From positions 210,781 to 274,780 of the forward strand of contig DS999226.1 of assembly GCA_000156295.1 (NCBI GenBank): a stretch of DNA of 64,000 bases, read 5' to 3'. The position numbers and the translations under genes are program-made. Below the pieces are notes generated by a model. That model was not told the origin of the DNA. It worked only from the letters and a program-made list of their open reading frames with translations, and made no database searches. Below are positions 9,471 to 17,167 of the stretch, in pieces. The stretch comes from a marine gamma proteobacterium HTCC2148. Lineage in GTDB: Bacteria; Pseudomonadota; Gammaproteobacteria; Pseudomonadales; Halieaceae. Each line of letters opens with the position of its first letter. Position 1 is the stretch's first letter.

Positions 9471-9839
9471 TCAGGGATTGCCAGCGGTAACGAATTCGCT
9501 GGAGAAATCAGTCAGGCGGTCATCAGCATCGAAGAAAAAGATCGCTCGATCGTACCGTGTATCAGTCTTGAACTCATTGTAAACAATCAAGATCAAGCCC
9601 TTTCCTTCAGTGCGCTCGAACAAGTAATACAAAACGGTTTCGTCCCCTAGGGCGATGACCTGCGATGGAGGACCCAGCGCCTCCAAAATATCCTGGCGAC
9701 TCGACTCACCGCGCACGAATTCCTGCTGGCTGCCGCCCTGCCACTGCTCCAGCACGCCGCGCTTGTTCTCATATTGCGCGCAGCCACTGGCCAAGACTGC
9801 TAACGCTGCAAGTGCGCAACCCACAAAATATTTATTCAT
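9471..9839 (-). CDS. Small SmpA/OmlA-like lipoprotein
   Basis: A 122-aa lipoprotein; the ATG at 9837-9839 has a TGGAG site 8 nt upstream and starts a signal ending LASGC (lipid Cys 20). A start five codons earlier is possible but would disturb the signal peptide. Residues about 45-65 (ESSRQDILEALGPPSQV) are the helix-LGPP-strand motif of the BamE/SmpA-like fold, followed by strands (VLYYLFERT, LILIVYNEF, YDRAIFFFD). It is first gene of a two-gene operon with the next lipoprotein. It is too divergent to call BamE itself; outer-membrane location is an inference from the fold. Confidence 0.78.
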   Translation of the reverse strand: MNKYFVGCALAALAVLASGCAQYENKRGVLEQWQGGSQQEFVRGESSRQDILEALGPPSQVIALGDETVLYYLFERTEGKGLILIVYNEFKTDTRYDRAIFFFDADDRLTDFSSEFVTAGNP

Positions 9840-10009
9840 AATCGCTCCACACAAGCGTCATAGAAGATTGAAGAGCCGGTAGGCTAACAGGAACCCCGGC
9901 GAATTACCCGCCCAGCAGACGAAAAGCGTTATCCAATTCCCAGTGTAAGATCCTGTCAATCTCTGCAGGATACAGACCTGCTGGATTTACTCTCGTCAGC
10001 TTGTTTGAT

Positions 10010-10921
10010 TCAGCCGTGGCCGCGGCCCGACAGTTCATCAGAAAAAACTTCACCCGCAGGATCAATTGCCACCCATGGAAGCCCCAACCTGCTCAACCAT
10101 TGCAGCGATTCTTCCTGAGGTTTCAGCATCGCCACAGTCGCTGCACTCCCTGCCACCAGACACTGGGGGGCACTCACGCTGACCGCAGCAAATCCCTGCA
10201 CAGGCCAACCAGTGCGCGGGTTGAGTATATGTCCGTAGCGATTACCCTCAAACTCAATAGCACGCTCGTAATCCCCACTGCTGGCAAGCGCTTGTCCTGA
10301 CAACTCCAGCGTGGCAGCCGCATGCGCGGGACTGTTGGGGTGGCGAATACCAATCACCCAGGGTTCGCCGTCACCGCGTCCGCCAACACTCGCCATATCT
10401 CCCGCGAGATCTACCAGTGCATGATCGATACCCCTATTTCGGAGAATGCCTGCCGCGCTGTCTGTGGCGTATTCCTTTACGCAACCACCGAAGTCCAACT
10501 CCATTCCAGCCTCCAGCAGAAAAGCGCTGGTTTTAGTCCACCGTAGTCCCTTCCAGCCAACCTTACGCAGGAGTGATTTAACCAGTTCTGGATCAGGAAT
10601 TTTCCCGGAACGGAAGTCCCAGGCTTGTCGTAGTAACCCAGAGGTCGGGTCGAACAGACCAGCACTCTCTCGCCATGCCGTATCAGCGTATGCAAGCAGA
10701 CCTGCCGTTTCTTTGTCGATCTCCACTGCCTCAACGCCGGCCGCACTGTTAATTGCCGTAGTGACGGAGCCCTCGCGATAACGGCTGTACTTTGACTCCA
10801 ACCGCCGGACCTCGGCCTCGCAGGCAGCGAGCGCGGCCACAGCAGTTTTCTCGTGGGGGGAAATGACATGTATTTTGCAGGGGCCACCCATCGCCTTGAA
10901 ACTGTGTTCAAAGCTCTGCAT
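10010..10921 (-). CDS. ApbE-family FAD:protein FMN transferase, non-canonical metal site
   Basis: A 303-aa ApbE-family protein. Flavin-binding elements are present: DFGGCVKEYATD (canonical DLGGIAKGYAVD), DLAGDMASVG and HILNPRTG. The position that in characterised ApbE proteins carries a Mg2+-binding Asp (ADALATA) reads AGSAATV here, so Asp is replaced by Gly near residue 258 while the following Thr is kept. Canonical ApbE attaches FMN to Thr/Ser of exported proteins; whether this one does is open. No clear signal peptide. I took the ATG at 10919-10921 because AGGTG precedes it; a GTG at 10931-10933 directly abuts the DUF3570 stop. Last gene of the TlpA/DUF4266/DUF3570 operon. Confidence 0.85.
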   Translation of the reverse strand: MQSFEHSFKAMGGPCKIHVISPHEKTAVAALAACEAEVRRLESKYSRYREGSVTTAINSAAGVEAVEIDKETAGLLAYADTAWRESAGLFDPTSGLLRQAWDFRSGKIPDPELVKSLLRKVGWKGLRWTKTSAFLLEAGMELDFGGCVKEYATDSAAGILRNRGIDHALVDLAGDMASVGGRGDGEPWVIGIRHPNSPAHAAATLELSGQALASSGDYERAIEFEGNRYGHILNPRTGWPVQGFAAVSVSAPQCLVAGSAATVAMLKPQEESLQWLSRLGLPWVAIDPAGEVFSDELSGRGHG

Positions 10922-10933
10922 TACCCCGAACAC

Positions 10934-12094
10934 CTAGCGGAATCGATAATCCAGGCCAATACTGGTTCGCCAGAAGTCCACCAATGCTGGCGATTCCTCA
11001 CCACCGTAAATGCCCCACTCATTGTTAGATTGATAACGCTCTGCAGCAAGGTTCAGCCGCCAGTTGCCAATATCGTGACGCAACTTCAGACCCAGGCTGA
11101 CGGCACCGTAAGCTGAAAGGCGGTAGTCATCTGCGTAGTAGCGCTCGCTGAAATCGACACTATTGGCAAAAAAGTCCGCCTCGTCCTGCGTGTGGTAGCG
11201 CAAGAAAGGAATAATAGCCGTTCGCCCGCCCACATTTTGGTGCCAGGCGATATCGACAGTGTGGGCGTCTATGCCCCAGTCATCGTTGAAGTAACGATAG
11301 TCCACATGCAGCGCCGCATTAGGGGTCACCAGGAACTGGCGGTATCCACCCTGTATAACCCATTCGTTGCGACGGTCGGGGCGTTCATCATTCAGTTTAT
11401 AGGGATCCGTCAAAAAGCCATCCCGGTAGGTATAGCTCAGGCCAAAGCGAAGTATCGCCCGCTTGCTCACTATTCTACTGACACCTACCCAGGCAGAACG
11501 AATATCTTTTTCGTCTTTTAGGGTACCAGTAGGTGTGACACCCTGGGTTGGCTCAATCTCGTCTGCAGAAGCACTCAGTGATGCGCTATAGGTGGACATG
11601 CCATCGTCGCTGTCATAAGAGGCATCCACAGCGACCGCATCAGATTCGTAATCGTCTTCATCAGAGCGAGAATAGTTAAACCCCGCGCTGCCTCGGTCGT
11701 AGTAGTAACGGGTGGTCACACTGACTTCAGTGCGGGTATCTTCAATACTCGCACCGCTCATGACAACCTTGGAATCTCCCTCGGCACTCTCACCAACAAA
11801 CCAGGGAGAAGCGCCGCTCATATCCTCCCAGGAAACATCAAGTGCAACGGACCAATCGTCAGCCACCGGCGCCAACAGGTGAAATTGGGCAACGTCCACT
11901 TCCATGCGTTCGCTACTACCGCCAAAGGTTTTACTGCTTGCAGTGTCGTCTTCCTCATAATTACTGTAGCGCAATCCAACCTCAGTAAACTCCGGCGGAG
12001 CTTCAGCATTTGCCGCCTGATAAGCCGGAAGCAATAAGGCGCTGGAAGTCAGTGCCAACAGGGTACTGTTACTCTCCTTCTTATCGCCCGACAT
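10934..12094 (-). CDS. DUF3570 outer-membrane beta-barrel-like protein
   Basis: A 386-aa protein with an N-terminal signal (SSALLLPAYQAANA then APPEF) and repeated amphipathic strands rich in Tyr, Trp and Asp (VGLRYSNYEED, RTEVSVTTRYYYDR, AILRFGLSYTYRDG, AALHVDYRYFNDD), ending in an aromatic-basic LDYRFR as expected for a beta-barrel C-terminus. Matches the DUF3570 family, always reported as an uncharacterised outer-membrane protein found with DUF4266 and ApbE genes. Start ATG overlaps the DUF4266 stop (TAATG), so translation is coupled. Likely the outer-membrane part of the operon's system. Function unknown. Confidence 0.85.
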   Translation of the reverse strand: MSGDKKESNSTLLALTSSALLLPAYQAANAEAPPEFTEVGLRYSNYEEDDTASSKTFGGSSERMEVDVAQFHLLAPVADDWSVALDVSWEDMSGASPWFVGESAEGDSKVVMSGASIEDTRTEVSVTTRYYYDRGSAGFNYSRSDEDDYESDAVAVDASYDSDDGMSTYSASLSASADEIEPTQGVTPTGTLKDEKDIRSAWVGVSRIVSKRAILRFGLSYTYRDGFLTDPYKLNDERPDRRNEWVIQGGYRQFLVTPNAALHVDYRYFNDDWGIDAHTVDIAWHQNVGGRTAIIPFLRYHTQDEADFFANSVDFSERYYADDYRLSAYGAVSLGLKLRHDIGNWRLNLAAERYQSNNEWGIYGGEESPALVDFWRTSIGLDYRFR

Positions 12095-12303
12095 TAATTA
12101 CACCCACATCCGCCACCAGCAGCGCCACCACCGCCACTCGCAGCTTCCTTGCTGTTGTAAAGCTGACCTTTGAGCCGGGCTTCCATCGTATCGGTTTGCC
12201 ACTGCATCTCCGGCTTTGCCAGAGTGCCGCGCTCCCACGGTGCTACGGTTTCACATCCGCCAAGCATCAATGCAAGGACTAACAAGCTTAAGAGTTTCAT
12301 CAT
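12094..12303 (-). CDS. DUF4266 lipoprotein with C-terminal Gly/Cys tail
   Basis: A 69-aa lipoprotein: signal MMKLLSLLVLALMLGGC (lipid Cys 17), the conserved APWERGTLAKPEMQ block, a short helix, then a flexible tail GGGGAAGGGCGCN at the very C-terminus. The Cys-Gly-Cys three residues from the end is striking: it could bind a metal, form a disulfide handled by the TlpA-like protein encoded just upstream, or be modified. Start overlaps the thioredoxin gene stop (ATGA), end overlaps the DUF3570 start. The family is defined only by this context. No conventional ApbE target motif (DGxTG[S/T]AT) is present, which argues against it being flavinylated in the usual way. Confidence 0.85.
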   Translation of the reverse strand: MMKLLSLLVLALMLGGCETVAPWERGTLAKPEMQWQTDTMEARLKGQLYNSKEAASGGGGAAGGGCGCN

Positions 12304-12812
12304 TCGGTACTCTCCAGCAATTGCACAATTTCTTTCCTGAGTTTCTCGCCATCACTGCGCCGGTAACCCTGATGTACGCGTTTCACCACGCCTTCGCGAT
12401 CCAGCAAAAGGCCGGTTGGCATACCAAGAATGCCATAGCGCGCAGGACTGTCGGCATCCGCATCTCTAACCACCGGGTAAGTCACGGGAATTGCGTCGAG
12501 GAACGCCAGCGCATCGTCTTCAAACTCATCGACATTAACGGCAAGGACTTCGAAGCCCCGTGGCCCAAGTTCCTGTCGCAATGCTTCCAGTTGGGGGAAA
12601 GACAATCTGCAAGGCCCGCACCAGGATGCCCAAAAGTCCAGGTAAACCACTTTTCCGCGCAGCGCCTCAAGACTCATGGATTCGTCCGCTCGCGCTCCCA
12701 GCAGCGGCAGATTCAGGGCGGGAGCCAACTGGCCCTCCTTCACCGATTCCGCCTGCACTGAAAAGCCCAGCAGTAATAACAGCAATGCTAGCCAATGGCG
12801 TTTAAAACTCAT
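12300..12812 (-). CDS. TlpA/ResA-like periplasmic thioredoxin
   Basis: A 170-aa thioredoxin-fold protein with a cleavable signal (LALLLLLLGFSVQA), the AhpC/TSA-Redoxin start (VKEGQLAPALNLPLL), FWASWCGPCRLSFP with redox Cys65 and Cys68, and a cis-Pro loop (GILGMPTGLLLD). Expected to reduce or shuffle disulfides in the periplasm. Translationally coupled to the 54-aa ORF upstream (TGA/ATG overlap) and to DUF4266 downstream. The obvious candidate substrate in the operon is the Cys-Gly-Cys tail of the DUF4266 lipoprotein; this is inference. No membrane segment beyond the signal, so soluble or periplasmic. Confidence 0.9.
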   Translation of the reverse strand: MSFKRHWLALLLLLLGFSVQAESVKEGQLAPALNLPLLGARADESMSLEALRGKVVYLDFWASWCGPCRLSFPQLEALRQELGPRGFEVLAVNVDEFEDDALAFLDAIPVTYPVVRDADADSPARYGILGMPTGLLLDREGVVKRVHQGYRRSDGEKLRKEIVQLLESTE

Positions 12813-12973
12813 CGCTCTACCTCCACCCTGAGCAGCGGCCAGGTAATATAGTCATGATCGTGAAAATACCTTCCAACAGCGTTCCCTGCTGGCACGAAGT
12901 CCTGCAGGGGTAACTTCACAACAAAGATTTCAACCTCGGAAGAAATGTCGATTTTCCGCTTCCAGATCAGCAT
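12809..12973 (-). CDS. 54-aa ORF leading the TlpA/DUF4266/DUF3570/ApbE operon
   Basis: An open frame of 54 codons from ATG 12971-12973 to TGA 12809-12811; its stop overlaps the TlpA start (CGATGAG), the same ATGA coupling used by the following genes. The product is mixed (MLIWKRKIDISSEVEIF... then NAVGRYFHDHDYITWPLL), with a HDHD stretch near residue 38-41 and no signal peptide or membrane helix. No strong Shine-Dalgarno sequence before the ATG, and the frame is closed by TAA only eight codons upstream. The gap it fills has no other explanation. I recognise no family. Coding status rests on uninterrupted frame, composition and coupling. Confidence 0.55.
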   Translation of the reverse strand: MLIWKRKIDISSEVEIFVVKLPLQDFVPAGNAVGRYFHDHDYITWPLLRVEVER

Positions 12974-12981
12974 GAGAAGTG

Positions 12982-13806
12982 TCAGCCCGCTGGCTTAACA
13001 AAAACCAGTGTCATGCGATCACTTTCGCCGATTGCTCGATAAGGCGCCTTCTCTTCTTCGGACTCCAACTGATCCAGGGACGGAGGAAGACGCCACACAC
13101 CAACATCATAGCGCTTATTGTCCAGCGGATTGCGGTTGAAGAAGCCTTCTGCCTCCAGCACAAAGCCGGCTTTCATCGCAGCCGACACGATAGCGTCACG
13201 CCCGACGTAACCAATATTTCCAGACGTCCAGTCCTGCTCTGGATCGGCACGATGCTGAACCAGCCCCAGCTTGCCTCCGGGCTTAAGAATATCGAAAAAG
13301 TGACTGAGAGCGGCGTCTGTTGTGCCTTTTGCATACCAACCGTGTGCATTGCGGAAAGTCACAACCCGATCCACCGAATTGGATTTTGCCGCACCTTTGG
13401 CCAGGGTCCCCTCAGTTTCATCAAACATAAGCGAGGCAACCTGCACCTGTCCATACGCAGTACTATTAGCCGCCATTTTTTTCTCAAAGCTTGCGCGAGA
13501 ACGCGGACGATAGCTCGCTTGCGTGTCTTCACTGTCATAGTGCGCTGCAATCAGTTGGCCGTTTTCCGCCAAATAGGGAGCGAGAATTTCGGTGTACCAA
13601 CCACCGCCTGGCCATACTTCCACAACCGTGTGATTGGGCTGCACATCAAACAAGTTCAAGGTTTGTAGAGGGTGTCGATAAACATCGCGGTCGACATAAG
13701 CCGGCGTACGATGATCGCCGGCAATTGCGGTCGACAATTGTCCGACATCTGCCTGCACGAGTCCGGGGGCAGCTAAAGCCAGTAACAGGGCCATTCTTCC
13801 AAGCAT
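12982..13806 (-). CDS. Exported class I SAM-methyltransferase-fold protein
   Basis: A 274-aa protein with a clear cleavable signal (MLGRMALLLALAAPGLVQA) followed by a class I methyltransferase fold: VVEVWPGGGWYTEIL is motif I in the form (E/D)xxPGxGxxT, and LKPGGKLGLVQH is the post-core strand. The ATG at 13804-13806 has AGGA 8 nt upstream; a longer in-frame start would destroy the signal. Proteins of this sort occur in many gammaproteobacteria as predicted methyltransferases although SAM is not expected in the periplasm, so the catalytic role is doubtful. It ends 8 bp before the 54-aa ORF and may be the first gene of that operon. Confidence 0.8.
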   Translation of the reverse strand: MLGRMALLLALAAPGLVQADVGQLSTAIAGDHRTPAYVDRDVYRHPLQTLNLFDVQPNHTVVEVWPGGGWYTEILAPYLAENGQLIAAHYDSEDTQASYRPRSRASFEKKMAANSTAYGQVQVASLMFDETEGTLAKGAAKSNSVDRVVTFRNAHGWYAKGTTDAALSHFFDILKPGGKLGLVQHRADPEQDWTSGNIGYVGRDAIVSAAMKAGFVLEAEGFFNRNPLDNKRYDVGVWRLPPSLDQLESEEEKAPYRAIGESDRMTLVFVKPAG

Positions 13807-13861
13807 AACGCTATCCTTTTTACACAGATTAATTGGCACGACAATCAATTAGCCAAAGGCG

Positions 13862-15934
13862 CTACGCCTCTGGAGTTTTTGATTTTCCATCGGGACTACG
13901 ATACCAGATCGGAGACGACCAGGCGCGTTCTTGTATTGTTCTGGGCAAGTCACTGCGCGGCGCTGCTCCTGCGCGAAGGGCATCCCAGGTAGACCAGCGA
14001 CAGCTGGGGTCTTCCAGCGCGCGGGAGTAGTAAAATGCCTCCTGATTGACATCGAATTGAGGGTCCTCCCACAATACCTTCAGCTCTGCTGCTCCGGTGC
14101 CTTCCTTCAAACTGCAGTCTTCGGCATAAACTTCTGCTCCATTGTCAGGACATCGATGCGTTGACGGATCAACTTTGGCACCGCCTGCGCAGGCGACGTC
14201 GAAGATTTGTTCATGAGTTTTACCGCCCTGCTCCCAGCCTTTGATCACCTGTAGACGCTGCAACGGAGCACTACTATCGTCAGCCATTGCCCATACCAGA
14301 AATGCAGGAGTGGCAGCAGGGTCGCCCTCAAGGTCCCCGCCCATGGCAACACCTCCCGCATATGCCTTGCTTACCGCCATCGGGTCGTTGACCAAGTCTG
14401 GCGAATAGTCCAAGCCGGCAAAAAACCGCATACGAATACGCGGCCCACTGGTAGCAAAGGTCTCTTTGCGCCGAAACGCCTCGTAAATCGACTCTCTAGT
14501 GTTGTCCTCGGCCCACACCGCCGCCACCCCAGACGCACCCCAATATTCGAAGACATTGGCGGCCATATAGGCCTTGCCATCGACTTCCTTGACCAGATCA
14601 GGAACCAACCATTTAGCCGCGGTACCAATCACAAAACTGGCCGGCACCGACCCCCTGCTTTCTGCTGTCCCGTCCATCAATCCTGCTTTGGAGAAAAACT
14701 TTTCCTCGCGCAGTGCGCCCCCTCCTACGTGAGTGTCAGTAGAGCCTATCAAACCGAATTTATAAGGATTACCTGCTCCCTTGCTCGCCAACTCAAGACC
14801 AACACGCAGAGCCTGACGCACATAGGAACCGTTGGCTTCACTAGGCAATTTGCTTGCCACACGGTAGTCCATAATCTCAAATCCGGCCCACTCATCATTG
14901 TCTGACAGCAGCGGATGAGTTTCAGACGTACCTTTTATCTGGGTCACTTCCACCAGTGGCTCGTTGCGTAGTCGTTGATCACTGTAGCGAACGTCGACAG
15001 GATTTTCGGCCCAGTCCACCAGTTTAAACATTTGTCCATTAGAGCCATTGGAATTGTGAGGTATAGCCAGACTTTCCATGCCCTGGTCACGGAGTTGATC
15101 CATCCAATCCCAGAGACCCTCCGGGCTGCGAGAATTCAGCCTGGAAAACGGGACTGCTGGCAATTTATCTGAACGTTTAAATATGACGTTGCGATGGAGA
15201 TTGCCACGGGTGGTGGTGGAGGACGTGTATTCATAGGCTGGAAAGGTTGTGAACTCACCAGGGCGATAAGCCTCATCGGCAGCATCGACACTGTCCTCCC
15301 AGGCTGAGCGGGTGATATCCATCACCATTTCAGTATCTATCTCGCCATCAGTAATCAACTGCACCATGGCAGGCGCAAATTGCCCGAATGCCTGACTTCT
15401 GGCCAACAAACTCAATACACCCCTGTTTTCGGGGACGTTCATATCATGCATGGGGTCCGATATTGGCTCCCTGGAGAGCACTGAAGACGTATCGGCTGCT
15501 TCGCGAGCCACACCCAGAAACATCGCATGATCCGTTACCGCGTAAAAATCCAGAGGGCGATCCAACTGAATAGAGAAACCTGACGGGTGAGGAATTGCCT
15601 CTCCCAACGCATAGCGATAAGCATCGCGAGGGGTAGCGAGAGAACCAAAGGCATAGGCGTCAAAGGAATATTCTGTGTGGACGTGCAAATCACCAAAATA
15701 GGCGTTTCGATCCGGGTTTCCGACCGAGGTTGAAATCGGTAAATTTACCTCACGCTCGAGCACACCTGAATCCGTCTCCAACACTTGATTGGATGTATCC
15801 TTGCCAGTCAGGGATGACTTCTCATCGGTGCTCACTGAAGAAATAGCATCCAGATCTACACCACAGGAAACCAACATCGGCATTACCACTGCCAGGAAGC
15901 CAAGCACCGACATCATTGGAGTTGAGTGGGTCAT
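13862..15934 (-). CDS. DUF3604 (PHP-like) lipoprotein
   Basis: A 690-aa exported protein; signal MMSVLGFLAVVMPMLVSC gives a lipid-modified Cys at about residue 24. The body is DUF3604: YFGDLHVHTEYSFDA near residue 86 and FYAVTDHAMFLG, both PHP-type metal-binding motifs, then IPHNSN and GSTDTHVG further on. Family members are predicted metal-dependent hydrolases with a PHP-like active site and are numerous in Halieaceae-type genomes; no substrate is established. C-terminal region has four Cys (VACAGG, HRCPD, EDCSL, PSCRW) that may form disulfides after export. Single gene; 55 bp upstream of the methyltransferase-like gene on the same strand. Confidence 0.85.
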   Translation of the reverse strand: MTHSTPMMSVLGFLAVVMPMLVSCGVDLDAISSVSTDEKSSLTGKDTSNQVLETDSGVLEREVNLPISTSVGNPDRNAYFGDLHVHTEYSFDAYAFGSLATPRDAYRYALGEAIPHPSGFSIQLDRPLDFYAVTDHAMFLGVAREAADTSSVLSREPISDPMHDMNVPENRGVLSLLARSQAFGQFAPAMVQLITDGEIDTEMVMDITRSAWEDSVDAADEAYRPGEFTTFPAYEYTSSTTTRGNLHRNVIFKRSDKLPAVPFSRLNSRSPEGLWDWMDQLRDQGMESLAIPHNSNGSNGQMFKLVDWAENPVDVRYSDQRLRNEPLVEVTQIKGTSETHPLLSDNDEWAGFEIMDYRVASKLPSEANGSYVRQALRVGLELASKGAGNPYKFGLIGSTDTHVGGGALREEKFFSKAGLMDGTAESRGSVPASFVIGTAAKWLVPDLVKEVDGKAYMAANVFEYWGASGVAAVWAEDNTRESIYEAFRRKETFATSGPRIRMRFFAGLDYSPDLVNDPMAVSKAYAGGVAMGGDLEGDPAATPAFLVWAMADDSSAPLQRLQVIKGWEQGGKTHEQIFDVACAGGAKVDPSTHRCPDNGAEVYAEDCSLKEGTGAAELKVLWEDPQFDVNQEAFYYSRALEDPSCRWSTWDALRAGAAPRSDLPRTIQERAWSSPIWYRSPDGKSKTPEA

Positions 15935-16018
15935 CGATTATTCACCTGTATTTGATTTCACTGACATTTAACGTTATTGATTATTCTCGGTTTGGGCGAA
16001 AAGCGCCAGCATTCGCCG

Positions 16019-16914
16019 TTATAGAGCCGTCGTTTCAACGTGGTCGACTGCTCCGGATTGTTGACCGAGCGCCAGCAAGCACCCCGCTACAATCAAAGCT
16101 GTTCCCAGCAAAGTCAGCACGGTCACCTCTTCAGCGTAAATCAACCAACCCAGCAAAGCGGCCCATACGAAGGCAGTGTACTCCACTGGAATCAATAGCC
16201 GCGCCTCCGCTCTCCCGTAAGCCCAGGAAACCAGCATTATAGAAACGATTGCCAGAATAGACGCGAACACCAGGTTCGGTAGTGCCGTCATGGGCGGCGG
16301 TACAGCAAGCAGCGGCGCTAACAGCAGATAAGTTACAAAAATGGCAATGGTTTGAAAAAAACAACCTCTACTGGCTTCGCAATTAAAGCCTGGCGTCGCT
16401 GCAGAATAAGGTTATAGGCGTACAATATGGCAGAGACAAGAATGGCACCGATACCCTTCCCCACATCCTCATCGTATTCACCCGATAGTTTACCCGCTAC
16501 CACAACCACCGCCCCACATAGGCCGATAATAGAGGCCAAGATGGCCTTGCTATCAACCCGCTCGCCCAGCAGAACCGCGGCGAGATACAGCGCTACCAAA
16601 GGAGCGATAAAGGTCAAACTGATAGCCTCAGCCAGCGGCACATAAATTAGCCCCCAAAAAAACAGGAACGCAGTAGCGGAAATCACCACTCCCCGCCAAA
16701 AGTGCAGCCTGATTGTTGCCCAGGGCGGCCACGCGGGACGCTTTAGAAGGTATAGAAAGGTCACGATCAAGACACCGCAGCCGGTGCGCCAGAGCATGGC
16801 ATTATAGGCACCCAATTCAATAGCCAGCCCCTTCATCACCGCGTCCATGACGGCGAAACAAGCAATGCCCAAAGTGGCGACAAAAAAGGGAGCGGCAGTA
16901 GTATGAGTCGTCAT
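16019..16914 (-). pseudogene. EamA/DMT-family transporter, broken by a one-base loss in a T7 tract
   Basis: Two minus-strand frames together encode a standard ten-helix EamA permease of about 298 aa: 16914 to about 16361 (start MTTHTTAAPFF, helices through LYAYNLILQRR) and from about 16354 down to 16019 (FQTIAIFVTYLLL... to VETTAL). They are joined at a run of seven T (minus strand; A at 16355-16361). Reading eight T gives VVFFQTIAIF and restores the whole protein; reading seven gives a stop ten codons later. So this is either a sequencing or assembly error, a recent mutation, or slippage-based switching. Substrate unknown; DMT exporters carry amino acids, nucleobases or drugs. Confidence 0.85.
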
Positions 16915-17167
16915 GTAAAAATTCAGTCGAATCGGAAAACCGATACTACGAAATTCATGCTCCGCATGCACCGGTCTTTTCTTATTTACTTCCTTCACTC
17001 CGCTATCGCTACACAGCACACTGGCCGCGCAACCCGATGGGCAAGCAAGCTGCTCCTGTGCGCTTGGGCGGTTTCAGCGCCGGACGAATGCTGGGTGTAT
17101 ATGCAGACCGGGTTGGCGGCGGTAGTATACGCAGCTGACCCACCCCCAAGTGACTCCAGGAAGTAAC

